From Halicephalobus mephisto (Eukaryota > Nematoda > Chromadorea > Rhabditida > Panagrolaimidae): a stretch of DNA of 64,000 bases. Location: NCBI GenBank assembly GCA_009193035.1, contig SWDT01000154.1, positions 186,001 to 250,000 of the forward strand. Reading direction: 5' to 3'. Below the pieces are notes generated by a model. The model was given only the letters and a program-made list of their open reading frames with translations, was not told where the DNA came from and made no database searches. A program made the translations under genes and the position numbers. Position 1 is the first letter of the stretch. Each line of letters opens with the position of its first letter. This document shows, piece after piece, positions 12,005 through 24,700 of this stretch.

Positions 12005-13585
12005 CTAGCTGAAACACAAAAACTTACGATTGTTGATGAAGTCCTGCAAAGTCTTTTTGATCTCCATCACGTAGGAGTTAAAAATAGACCAGTTGACATT
12101 CGGGTTGACTTTGATGGTTTTGTCTTGTTCTATCAGTTCTTTGGCCTCCTCGATGTTGCTCAGCATATCCCACCTTTTCAAACAATTCTCCAATTCAGGA
12201 ATCCTTTCTTCGGATACCGAGATCTTTGGCTTCAACATAGCGTTTACCTGAAATAAAAAATAAATTTGTACATAAAAAATCGAAGACGATTTTCAATATC
12301 AGCTGTAAATACACTTACTCGAAAATCCACAATTCGTAACTCTTGCACTGATCCCCCTTCCGTAACTTGTTTTTCAACAACGCCATAATTGCCATTATTC
12401 CTGGTCAGATCTTCCAAACACAGCAGTGAAGAGAGTATTTCCAACTGTTTTTTCACTTCTTCATTAATAACGATCTCCTTTTTGCTCACTAAAACAATTT
12501 ACTTTATCTCCATTAATGCCTAAAATTCCACCTTTCAAAGACGCGTCCTCGAGAATCATAATATCAACTGATTTCCCAGAAGCCGTATAGAAGTTGTCCA
12601 CTAAAATATTATATCGATCATAAAACCAAAGCTATTTCTTACTCAGTTTTGTCGCCAAATACACACATCCAGATTTAACTGAATCAGGAATTATATGAAC
12701 TTCCGATGCCCCAATGCCAATGAGCTTGAACAACTGATAGACGAACAGTTCAGCCAAGTCGATGTTAGGCTTCCACTCAGGAGCAAACTCCGCTCTCGGT
12801 ATATTCCCCGTGATCTTTGCATAGTATGAATTTATTGGTCCCTGAGCTGCATCCTTCACGAAGACAAAAAATCCGAGCTAAAATTATGTTAGGACTATTT
12901 GGAGAAAAATATTTACTTGTAGGCCCTCCAGTTCTTTTGGTTTTTCGAGAAGTTCAACAATGTGCCCGTCAAAAAGTGAATTAAAGTACTTCTCGACGGC
13001 ACGCCGCATATACTTTTTCGTATTGTAGACCAAAAAATTGATCTCCTTGTCGATTTCGACGCGTTTTTGAATAAAGTCTGGGTAGACGATGAAGAAGTTG
13101 GCATCCATAAGAGGTGAGAGGAATTTTCTAGCTTCGAGAGCAATCTCCTTCCGCCAGTTCGTCATGCCACTTGTCGTAACGTCTCTGATCTCTTCGATTT
13201 GCTTCAGATAAGTCGACCACATCTTCAGGAGAGCATGTTTCTAAAATAAAATTAACAATGTTCATCCTAACAATAAATTTTGATTCTTCGAACGAATCAA
13301 AGTAACTTACAACAACGACCTTGTCGAGATTTTTCAATCCAATTTCGAGTAGAGAACTTGAGCCAGGACCATTAATCTCGTTCCCATCCACGGAGAACAA
13401 ATATTGATCTTCTGAGTCAATGTGAAACTTCGAACGAATCTTCTCTTTCATTTGCTTGAAGGTTGCCTAAATTACATTGTGATTAATAGATATTGAATAC
13501 AAAAACATACATCAACACCGAATTCTGAGCTAAACTTGTTGTGACAAACATCTTCATCGTCATGTAATTCAAAAAACAGCTCCAT
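12005..13585 (-). CDS. Ubiquitin-like domain plus kinase-like fold protein
   Basis: Seven exons, all in phase: 13511-13585, 13311-13466, 12917-13240, 12643-12877, 12532-12600, 12319-12488 and 12005-12247 (423 residues). Residues 1-77 look like a ubiquitin-like fold (MELFFELHDDED start, EKIRSKFHID helix, QYLFSVDGNEI turn). Residues about 185-345 resemble the core of a PI3/4-kinase-like or HipA-like kinase. They contain a GPINSYYAK strand with a candidate ATP-binding Lys, LAELFVYQLFKLIGI (alpha-C Glu), hinge-like VYLATK, DLTRNNGNYGV (catalytic-loop-like) and IVDF (metal-binding-like). Both assignments are from motif reading, not a search. A TTTCAG acceptor 13 bp before the ATG suggests trans-splicing or a 5' UTR intron. 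The 3' end is uncertain, because a perfect donor and acceptor only 19 bp apart lie at 12009-12027. Confidence 0.62.
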
Positions 13586-13599
13586 TATAACGAAGAACC

Positions 13600-14123
13600 T
13601 GAAATTTAACGTAAATTGTGCAACGTGATGGATAGAAAACATTTTCAATAAAATCACGATAAATAACCGTTATGTCTTTATTTAACAATAAGACACAATA
13701 CAAAAATAGGAACAATATTATTAATATCAGAGCTACACCCGGGGAGAATTCCGATACACCGAAGTGTTCCTTTTTGTACTCCTCAATGAAAAAAAGGGAC
13801 TGTTAAGTTTTCGGTGTTCTGAATACCTCCGGTCATAGGGACTATGTGTCCACAACAGTAACTATATAAAAACACATCCAGTAAATTAAAATAATATGCA
13901 AAAACATTTGGCTTGGATAAGCAAGAAGCACGCAAAAAACGGCGGAGAAAGCAGAAACACAACGCCAAGACCGAAAAAACGCGTCAGTTCAAATGTAAAT
14001 AAACAGCATTAAATGGATGATCGAAGTGCTTTCAAGCTGTAATAGTTTCAAATTTTATAATGTCCATGAGCTAATGTGTTAACTTTATTGTTACAAATAT
14101 ATCTTTTAAACTCTTTATCATCT
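13600..14123. other. Intergenic stretch
   Basis: Upstream region of the ubiquitin-like/kinase-like gene. I see no gene, RNA or clear repeat. Confidence 0.4.
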
Positions 14124-14342
14124 TCATTCAAAGCAACTTTGTTTTGGTTTAGAGTACAAATCTGGTGCCTCTTGGATCATAAATTGCACTTTTCGAGTAA
14201 CTTTTCCCTCCAACAAGCATCCTTTAAAGTCGTCCAATCTTAAGGTTTTGATTACATTCTTCTTAACTCCCTTTGACTTCTTTCTCTCCTTACCATCAAC
14301 GCTGAACGCATATTGTTTTGGTTTCAAAAATGTAGTATTAGG
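14124..14342 (-). pseudogene. Fragment resembling the C-terminus of a protein-primed type B DNA polymerase (Polinton/Maverick)
   Basis: About 70 codons reading to a stop. The pattern KQYAFSVDG, SKGVKKNVIK, LRLDDFKGCLLEG followed by a tail near YSKPKQS resembles the extreme C-terminus of polymerases of Polinton/Maverick elements. No upstream polymerase motifs, integrase or terminal repeats are seen nearby, so this is a small remnant. Family call is from memory of the motif and is tentative. Confidence 0.4.
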
Positions 14343-14660
14343 GGTTCGGTGAAGGTTGGATGTCGATGGAGTGACACCTTGGGAGCTCCTTGATTGGGCG
14401 GAAAACTGTTGGTTCCTACTATCAGCAATTAAGCTTGTTTATCTTAACATAAGCATAGAACAAAAGAGGAAGGATCCTCGTTTGACCGAAGTCAAACTCG
14501 GACCAGGTTGGAGTTGGATTTTCTCAAAGACTGACTCTCTAACACTTTAGTCTCACTTCACAGGCGTCGGCTGACTGGACGGAGCTTTGGGCATCCTGTC
14601 TAGGCCGTTTCCGGTTTAACTCCGATCTTTATGCCTACAGTACTACCTATCGTATCTGAG
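14343..14660. other. GC-richer stretch of unknown nature
   Basis: Composition is clearly less AT-rich than the flanks. Open frames exist on both strands but none resembles a family I know. It could be transposon-derived or a lost exon cluster. Confidence 0.3.
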
Positions 14661-14682
14661 AGGTTATTTATTTTATTTAATA

Positions 14683-14895
14683 TTAAATGAAGTTAAATTT
14701 ATCAGCTATATAGGTGTTGACATACTCATAAGCGATGAAAACTAAGTGTCCTTCTTGATTCACACAAGTATATTCGGCATCAGTAAAGTTTTGTGAATCT
14801 CTTGAAAAAAGTAAGCAACTCCATTTAGGTACATCGAAAGCAGTACTATTTGTAACGAAAACAAGAATCAAGAAAAAAGACCAAAAATTGAGCAC
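14683..14895 (-). pseudogene. Truncated C-type lectin domain with signal peptide
   Basis: 70 residues: a clear signal peptide (MLNFWSFFLILVFVTNSTAF), then WSCLLFSRDSQNFTDAEYTC and GHLVFIAYEYVNTYIADKF. This is the first third of a C-type lectin domain as found in nematode secreted lectins. It ends at a stop after FNFI with no donor in reach, so the rest of the domain is missing. Probably a dead 5' fragment; a two-domain relative lies at 39.9-40.8 kb. Confidence 0.6.
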
Positions 14896-15767
14896 TTTTC
14901 TGAAGCATAAGATGAGAATATTCTCAACTGCTTAATTACTTTCTTATCTACCGACCAATATTTATTAATTGTTTTCTCTTTATGGATATACTTAAACGCA
15001 TTTACAGGTAATTAAAAACCTACTGATTTCTTAGTTCTAAAATCAGCAATAAAAATACATGGTCATAAAAAGTTGCTTTTGTTCTTTAACTGGAGAAGAT
15101 TGAGCAAAAACAAACTTTTTAAAAGCTTAAATAACATCGGGATAAATTTGGATCACATAGTTTTATTCGCATTCAACAAATTCTATAAATTTTCATCTCC
15201 GAGATAAATATTTCAACATGATCTCCGTATGTTTAATTTACAAAAAAAATGATAATTTCGGAATTTTATTTACAATGAATTTTTTAGAAAATGCAAGTTT
15301 AAGATGATTTCGATGTTATTTATAATCAGAAAATATCGTCTCATTATGATGGAGCAATAGCAAATATGCCCCAGTAATCATAAATATCAGTATTTTTTTG
15401 TCTAAAGTGTTAAATAGGAGATATTGCTGAATTTTTTATTTTTAATTTTGAACAATTTCACAAATACTAGGAAATTTTCGTGTTCTCAGAACTCTTGAGT
15501 TACTTTCTTATTTCACATATTCTTAATCTAAATATTTTCCACTTAATATGCTGATTGTAAATCAAAAACTTTTTAGAATCGATTTAAAAAATTCTGAAGT
15601 TACTAAAATGCATTTCTTTTGTTTGTTTTTGATAAACTTGATTAGCTTGTTTGTAATTTCAACAAAAAAGACATTTTTGAAACACAAGCGTAGGAAATTT
15701 TTATCTTCTCGAAGAAACGAAATCTTGTGACAAAAACAAGAATTGCACTTTTACCCTTTGCATAATC
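14896..15767. other. AT-rich intergenic stretch
   Basis: Nothing firm. A 40-codon frame at 15608-15730 starts with a hydrophobic signal-like segment followed by a Lys/Arg-rich end; it may be chance. Confidence 0.3.
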
Positions 15768-18700
15768 TTACTCGAGATATTCATCTACGGTCTGATGAGC
15801 GAAAGCCATGTATTCATCGTAGGACCTTTTGAAGGCCCTTCCTATCGACTCCACAATGGGCTGGGTACTTTCGTTAGATAAGAACACATGACAAGCGAAT
15901 CTCGGCAGAAGCGGGTGTTTCGTGATGAACCCAAAATACCGTAATTGTTTTGGATGAGCACCACAGAAAGAAATATTTTGGAGACTGTAGAAGAAATCGA
16001 ATGCTGGGCACTTGAAGAACTGAAATTCGAATCTTTGATGTAAATGGAATTTGAGAATTTTATCTTACGTCTTTTCGACGTTTATCGATTATGTGGATGC
16101 CTCTGAAGGAAACTTCCATTAGGACGGTTTGAGGAACAATAATTTCTTCTTTATTCTGGTACATTTGGCAAACCTGGAAAAATAATTTTGAAAAATATAC
16201 AAGAGCAAATTTGCGTTCTGGGATTTCAACTGAAGTGCGTATTTTCCGCACTCGTACTTGAACCCACATAAAACCTTTCAGAATTTACATTTTCGAAATT
16301 TATCCTTACAAATGAATAGTGCTTTCAATGCACTATAAGTCTGTGAAAATATATTTTGTAAAATATCAATTCTAAAAAGTTTTATGTGAGTTTAAACATT
16401 AGTATTAAAAATGTATGTTTTTTACTAATATTTCAACTTAAAACATTTCAAAATCTATGTTATCGAAAATCTGTTCCCACAAGGTAATAGTACTTTCAAT
16501 GCACTATAAATCTGTAAAAATATATTTTGTAAAATATCAATTTTAAAAGGTTTTATGTGAGTTTAAACATCGGCACAGAACACATGCACCATTGTCTTCG
16601 ATGTTTCAACTAAAATAAAACCTTTTATATTCTATATTTTGAAAACTGTATTCTTATAAATTAATAGTTCTTTTAGTCTGTTATAAATCCATAGAAACAG
16701 AGTTTATAAAACATAGATTCTAAAGGATTTGATTTAAATTTAACCTTCAGCGAAAAATGAATGTTTTTCAAACCGATTTCAATTCAAATAAAATCTTTCA
16801 AAGTTCATATTTATAAAATCCATTTTCCAGAGATTAATAACGCTTTTTATAGACTATAAATCTCCAAAAACGGACTTAGGAAAACATTATTTAAAAGATC
16901 TTATTCAAGTTGAAATTTAAACATTTAATTTTCCCTATCGTGTTAATATGCTATTTTTCACCCTCATTAAAACTTACTTTATTAATGGACTGCGTTAAGA
17001 CGTCATTGCCCTTGTGATGAGCTACTTCAATGCTTGCTAACATCGTCAAATAAAAAGTATCACTTTCTGGTTTTTCTGGCATTCTCGAAGGCGCATTAGT
17101 TCCCAGAGCTCCGGCACAAATTTCCTCAACAAAATCGATTTCACAGACGTGGGCAGCAGGGAAGATCCCGTGTTGGCCGGTCCGGAGATTAGTCCCGTAG
17201 CACCAATGATCTTCACATTGACGTTCTATATGAACCGCATCCCCCACTTCGAGTAGAACTTCGTCATCATGTCTAGGAATAAAGGCAGACTGAACCCGAT
17301 GAGTAGGGGCGTGGGGATCTGGGGCAGTACAACAAGAAGAAACACCACTGCTGTCTTCTTGATTGTTGTAGAGGGAGTTTGCTGAAATAATTAAAGGATT
17401 ATAAAAAGGTCAGAAGTTTAAAATAGAAACATTCATCAAAGTCCTTGTTGGAGCAATTTTGGATAGTGATGCAAAAGAGACAAATTAAGCACTATCCAAA
17501 GTTTCAAATAAGAGCGAATAGTGACTGAAATAAATAACTATCTTTTACAATCATTATCCAGCATTTTCATCAACTTTCAAACAAATGGAAATTTCAATAA
17601 CAATATTGGATAGTGACTAAAAAAGACAACTTCATCTGTTCTGCAGTCACTATCCAAACATTCCTTTGAAACTATTTTTAAATAATTATTTTGACAATTT
17701 AAGTGAAAATTCCGGGTAATGACTGCTCTAGATAAGAAATTTAAACATTTAGTCACTATCTAAATTTGCTTTTGTGAATAACAGAAAAGTGACTAAAAAG
17801 ATAATTCACCATGATCGTCAATCACTATCTAACCTCCTCTTTTTCTCAAGTTTACAATCTTGGATAATAAAATCGATTAAAAATAACTATTGTCATATGG
17901 AATAAACAAAAAAAATTTTCCATAAATAACTTACATTTTCTGGGAAACCCAAAATTGCCGTTCAATCCATCTTCGTAATAACTGTCTTCCATCCCATAAC
18001 TGACCCCACTGGCAGATCGGATCATCGAGGCTTCAATCCCGAAGCAGATCTGGTGGTCGTCTTTCTGATTCCCTTGTTGTCTCGGTTGGATATTAACAGA
18101 ACTCGGAAATACCGGACTTTGGGACATGGTGTAAGCATTCACGGGCAACGGTGGTAAAGTTCTTCTTTGTTGTCGTTTTGGGAACACTAGAAAAAAAATA
18201 ATTTTAACACAAAACCATATTTTTTCGTCAAAAAAGAAGAATTTTGTCAATTTTTCAAAAATGGAACGATAATGCCAAGACTGCCGTTTCTTTTCTTTCA
18301 GAAAGTGAAACTAGAAGCGTCAGTCAAATCCCACTCTGCCTCCGGGGAAGAACCAACTAACGAGCAGTCCGGGCGCCAAACAATCGATGCCAGCGGTCAT
18401 GCTAGGAATTGCGCAAATGGCCAAGGACAAGAAATGCAATAACAATCGATTTTGGTTAATTGAAGAGCGGATTGCCCTTAGGGGAAGTCCGAGGGTCAAG
18501 TGAAGTTCAAACACGGAAATAATGCTTTTTATACCGACGAAAATCCCCATGAGATTTCTTGTTAAAAATAAAAATGTGTTTTTGTGTAGAGATAAAAAAG
18601 TTTAAAAAAAATAAGATTTTTCATCATTTTCACTGGTGTTACTATTTTGGACACTATGAAAAATTTTATCAAAACTGTCAAAGTCACTTTCCGAAAATGG

Positions 18701-21700
18701 CTTCGATGGAGAAATGGAATAGTGACTGTGGATGAAAATCATTTTTTCTGTCAGACACTATCCAGAATTGCTATTGTAGCTGTTTTTGGACAGTGTCTAG
18801 GATAGTGACTCAATATAAATTTGTTAATTATTATCCAACTTCCCTATTAAAACCGTTTTTGTAGTGACTTCGACAGCTCCAATTGGAATTCCGGATAGTG
18901 TCCAAAATAGTGACCGAAGATAATTTTTTAATCACTATCCAGCTTTCCTTTCGAAGCAGTTTTGAACAATGAACTGAGAGTATCAAAAATAGTGATTGAG
19001 TTTAACTCCTTTAGTCACTATTCAATTTCTTTATCGGAGCTGTTTTTAGATAATGTTTTGGCTGTTTCAATGGGGACTTTGGATAGTGACTAGAAAAACA
19101 GAAAAATTTCAAAATCAACACTATCCAAATTTTTCGTTGGAACTCTTTGAAGAGTGCTTCTGACAGGTTAAGTAATAATTATAAATAGTGTTCAGAATAG
19201 TAACTAAGCCAATCCTTTCTAGTCACTATCCAAAGTTGTTAATGCTCAAAAAATAATCCGAAATTGGATAGTGACTGGAGAGAGTACTTGAATTCGTTTT
19301 GCAATCATAATCAAAAAGATTTATTTTCTTTGTTATCCCAATCTATAAATCCATTCTTTTGATGAAAAAACGAATTTTCTCTGTCATTTTCTATGTATAC
19401 ACAAGTGACGTCTTTTTAACCTCCTCAGCCTCAGGGCCAAAGCCGAAAAAGAGTAAGCGTAGGAAGCTTGATTTAATTGGAAACGAGAAGCATCCAGTGC
19501 CACGGGCCAATTTCATTAACCAAAGGGGTTTTATTTAGTATTAATGAACACTTACTTGTACTCGGACTAGTCGGGGAAATGTCCTCTAGTCTGCCGGAAA
19601 TCTTGAGAGCAAGTCTAGGATCGATGGTACTCGGAGGGATGCCCCTTTGTTCATTCTCAATTTCATCAGCCAAAGTCAAAGCTGTGAACGAAGGTTCTCG
19701 TCGAACGACTGGCCGTTCAGTTTTCGAGTTCCTAAAGTTGAAAAAATAAAACTGTCACTCAATTGCCATCGGCATTCTGAAATAAACCCACTCCACAGAC
19801 ATTTGCATTTGGATTCTTGCAAAATTCTCATGTTGCATTTCCTTCGAAATGTTATAAGACGTCGTCGGGAAGAAGCAACTGGCATCAAAGTTGTTTATCC
19901 TGTCAGAAACGCGTTCGTGGTAGGAAACTGAACAAGGCAAATTTGCTGGAAAAAGTTGTTGTGAAAAATGTTAAAAAACAATAAATTTAGATAGTTAAAA
20001 ACAGACGCGGGGATTTGGATTTCAAAAAAACAAAAAATATTTAAAACAATTAAAAACAAATTTCTAAAACGCGCGTTTAATTTACAAATATTTTTAATAA
20101 TTAAATTTAATAATAAAAGTTAAATATGAAAAATATTTTTAAAAATAAAATTTTAGAACGTGTTTTAATCGTATATATTTTTAGTAATTAAGTTGAATAA
20201 TAAAAGTTAAAAAATATTTTAAAAACAAATTTCTAAGACGCGCGCGAAACGCGTTTTACGCGCGTTTAATTTGCAAATATTTTTAATAATTAAATTTAAT
20301 GATAAAAGTTAAACATGAAAAACGCGTCGAAAACACGTGTTTAAAATTTACATATTTTTAATTTTCTAACTTGTTTTTGTTGAAAACACCAAAACTAACA
20401 TCAGAACTAAGTAACTAGTACACAAATATAAAACTACAATATAATCGTCAATTTTAAAACTTAATTACTGTCAGATTACTAAAAAAACAAAAATTCTGTT
20501 CTTCAAAAAATTGAAAACTTCAAATTTTTTTTATTTTTGGAAAATAATTATCCGATTCCTATTTTAACCGAAAACAAAACTCTTCGTTTTCAGTTTTTGC
20601 AGCACTTGAGAAAAGCCCAAATGCTCGAGGCAAAGTTTGTGTGGGAAACTAACCATATTCGGGAGGCTCTTCAGGAGTAGCCGGGAAATCCGGTCTAATA
20701 GGCAAGATCCGTCTGGAAGATCTGGATCCTGGAAATCCCGTTGACGTGGCGCTTTTCTTCATCTGAGGTCGTTTATAATTCTGTTGAAAGGTCAAGAAAG
20801 TCGGTACTTGGTCCATTGCAGCTGAAGTTTTAATTTGATTAAGTGCTTTCGGAATAGGATGAGGCAAAAGACCATTGTTGAAAAATCAATTTAAAAACTA
20901 ATTTAAAAAAATATTAATTTAAAGAAAAACTAAAAACTTAATAAATGGTCCTAGAGCGAAAATAAAAATCAATTTAAAAACTAATTTTAAAAAATATTAA
21001 TTTAGAAGAAAAACTAAAAACTTAATAAATGGTCCTGGAACGAAAATAAAAATCAATTTAAAAACTAATTTAAAAAAATATTAATTTAGAAGAAAAACTA
21101 AAAACTTAATAAATGGTCCTAGAGCAAAAATAAAAATCAATAAAGAAAATACAGTATTTCTACAGTAATAAGAAAATTAAAAATTCCCAAGGTCCCAGTG
21201 CAAAAATCATTAAAAAATTTTTTTTCTCAACACGAAAATTATAAAAAAAATTTTTTAAATTTAAAATTTAATTTTCGATTATAACATGAAAAATGAAAAA
21301 TTATTTTTTAAATTAATAAAAAATGTAGAAAATTTAATAAACAAGTTTAAATAATTTTTGCAATAAAAAAATAAATAATTAAATTTAGTCCCGACATGAC
21401 GAATAAAAAATTATTTTTTGAAGTTATAAAAAGAATTAAAAGAAAATTTAATAAGTTCTAATCTAATGTCTAAAACGAAAGTAAAAAAATCGAGCTTTTG
21501 GTCCTGACAAGAAAAAAACTAATTTTTTTTTAATTTATAAAAAAATATAAGTTTAATAACAAAATTCAAAAATAATGTCTAAAACGAAAATTAAAAAATT
21601 GAACTTTTGGTCCTGACAAGAAAAGAAAATTAAAACCAATTTTTTTTAATTTATAAAAAAATATAAAAGTTTAATAACAAAATTCAAAAATAGTGTCTAC

Positions 21701-24700
21701 AATGAAAGTAAAAAAATCGAACTTTTGGTCCTGGCAAGAAAAAAAATAATTTTTTTTAATTTATAAAAAAATATAAGTTTAATAACAAAATTCAAAAATA
21801 GTGTCTACAACGAAAATTAAAAAATCAGATTCTTGGTCCTGGCACGAAAAATTTAAAAAAGTAATTTTCTAAATTTATAGAAATAATGGAAATAGAAAAA
21901 TTTAATAATCGAATCCGAATGTCTTTTACAATAAAAATAAAAAATTAAACTCCTGGTCCTGGCACGAAAAAAATGATTTTTTAATTTTCAAAAATAAACT
22001 AAAACATAATTTAATTTGTGAGTACGAGTTTTAGAACGAAAACAAAAAATTAAATCTTTGGTCCCCACACGAAATTCCATTATTTGAGAAATGTTATTTG
22101 TTTCGACACGGAACCTTGGCAATGTTTGACCAAAGGACACAAAAGCCAATAATCATCAATCCTCAAGCTGAAGATAACTCGTCAAAATGAAAAAACAGCT
22201 GTATGATGAATGTTCCCCAGCGGCACTTGCTCCTTTCGACTCGCTCTGGTTTTTGAGATTTTTAAAGCTGATTTTTTCTTACTTAATTGAGATATGAAGT
22301 CATTTTAGATACCAAATATGCTAATCTAAAAAGACAAAAAAATAGAAAGACAAAAATAACCTGCAAAAAGTTCTTTTTCGATGCTATTTATCCCCCTTGA
22401 CTCATTCTGGTTTCAAAATTCTACTTTTATAAACTAATTTTTCTTACTTAATTAAGATATTAAACCATTTTAGATACCAAATATACTAATCTAAAAAGAC
22501 AAAAAAATAAAAAAATAAAAATAACCTGCAAAAAGTTCTTTTTCGATGATATTTATCCCCCTTGACTCATTCTGGTTTCAAAATTCTACTTTTTTAAACT
22601 AATTTTTCTTACTTAATTAAGATATTAAACCATTTTAGATACCAAATATACTAATCTAAAAAGACAAAAAGATAAAAAAATAAAAATAATCTGCAAAAAG
22701 TTCCTTTCCTATGATATTTATCCCCCTTGACTCATTCTGGTTTCGAAATTCTATTTTTATAAACTAATTTTTCTTACTTAATTGAGATATGAAGTCATTT
22801 TAGATACCAAATATGCTAATCTAAAAAGACAAAAAAATAGAAAGAAAAAAATAACCTACAAAAAGTTCCTTTCCTATGATATTTATCCCCCTTGACTCAT
22901 TCTGGTTTCGAAATTCTACTTTTTTAAACTAATTTTCGTTTAATTAAGATATTAAATTAATCCAACTATTAAAAACTAATATAAAAAAGAAATAAAAGTT
23001 GTAAATCTTCCGAAATAGGGGGAGCAGATGCCGTTGGGGAGTGGCTATCGTAGAGCCTCGAACAACTCTCATCAAAATGAAAAATCTGTTTTCGCCACTC
23101 AACAAAGCTTCTCATTTACCCCGAGGAAAGCCCAAAGATGAATTAAAAATTGATGAATCTACTCAATGTAAAACAAAAAATGGTTTTTTCGTATCTTTTT
23201 ACGTAAAATCGATTTTTCGTAAGTGACTCCAATTTTATTTTTTTCCGAAAAATGGCCAAAATTGTTTTTAAAAAAGTTGGAAAAACGAACCTGCTTTGGA
23301 TACAGCAATATTGGCGTAAACGGGCTCAAGAAAATTTTTTTCTTCGACATCGTTAAATTTCCTCAGGGCACTGGTTGTGGAGGACCGTTTTACCGTTATT
23401 TCCTTTTTTCCTTCATTTAACCAGTAATTCAGATTTCCGACAGTTTCGTCGATTTGCTGTTTTCTAAAACCCCAACCGTAATCAGAAGCAGATTTTTTAA
23501 CCAGAAGACTGGACAAATTATAACGATGTTTTTGAGCTTTTTCTTCGTCGTCAGAATTAATTTCGGTCATTTCGACATCGCTTATGTCGTCTTCTGAAGC
23601 CATTGGTGGAGACAGTCTTTGACGGACGACTTTTCGTGCCAGGAACGGAGTCAAAGGAGAATCAATTTCAGAATCGTCAACCATCGGAATTTCGTCTTCT
23701 TCGTCATAGGTAGGATTCATAGTGTAGGCACCCTGGTAGGAATTGGCGAATTTTTCTTTTTCTTCGTGGTCTTGAGTGGAAAACACAGGTTTGAATTTCC
23801 GCTGATCTCGAGGGGAATTGAGTTGAGCGAGTTTAGTTGAGCCCGGATAGAGGCCCTTGAAAGACGAAGCAAAATTAATTTTTTGAATTTCTCTTTGGTC
23901 TTGAATGGAATTCTCAATTACTGTAATTTCTTCACTATCTCGAGGAGAATCTGATTCTTCTCGGTCTTGAAGGGAATTCTCGGATTGAAACTGAATCTCA
24001 TTCCCTGAGTCCCGGAGCGAACTAGAAAAATCGAGTTGTTCGTTGTCTTGACTGGAAATTTCGTTTTCAGAATCCTGACGTGAATAAAGATTTCCTTCTT
24101 GGTCCTGAGAAGAAAGTTCTGGAGAAAAAGATTCTCTCCGGTCGGAAAATTTTATTCCTCGGTCTTGAGAAGAAAAAGATTCTTTCCGGTCCTGACTGGA
24201 AACTTCATTTTCATCTTCAGAATCCTGCAAATAAAAATCCTTATGATTTTGAAATATTTTTTCTTCATTTTCTTTTAATTTTCTGAATTCAGAATCCAAT
24301 TCCTCGTCAATTTTCTCTTCATCCCAGGTTTCCACATTGACTCTGATGGAAGTTTTTCTTTCATTTTCGATGAACTGCCGACAATCAGGCGAAGGACACA
24401 TTTGACAATGCAGAATCAGCTTTTCGTCGGCCTCCATAGTGTCGTGGCAGCTTCTGGATCTGATTGGTCCTGGAGAAGGTTCCTCAACATTAGAATGCCA
24501 AGGATCGTAAATTTGCTGAGTCGAATTCGTCGGATTCTGTTCACCACAAATCGGAGTTTTCGGACGATCAGAAACGTAAAATTTCAGATGAGTGTCTGAT
24601 TTTGAGGATGTCAGATTCAGTCCAGAATCCAGATCAGGAGGAGTATGGAGAGATTCGTTCGAGTCCAATTCCGGCGACGAAGATGAATCTGAAGTAGTCG

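Noticed and set aside
16370..16900. Candidate duplicated JIP-1 exon in the 16.3-16.9 kb intron
   Set aside because: The recurring AAATCTGT.AAAAATATATTTTG and AAAACCTTT words are degenerate intronic repeats with no open frame.
17850..17934. Extension of the JIP-1 exon beyond the donor at 17934
   Set aside because: A clear GTAAGT donor and phase-1 continuity to the SH3 exon make the extension intronic.
23619..24599. Open frames on the plus strand opposite the JIP-1 acidic exon
   Set aside because: They mirror the Ser/Asp/Glu codon pattern of the minus-strand exon and lack splice or start context.
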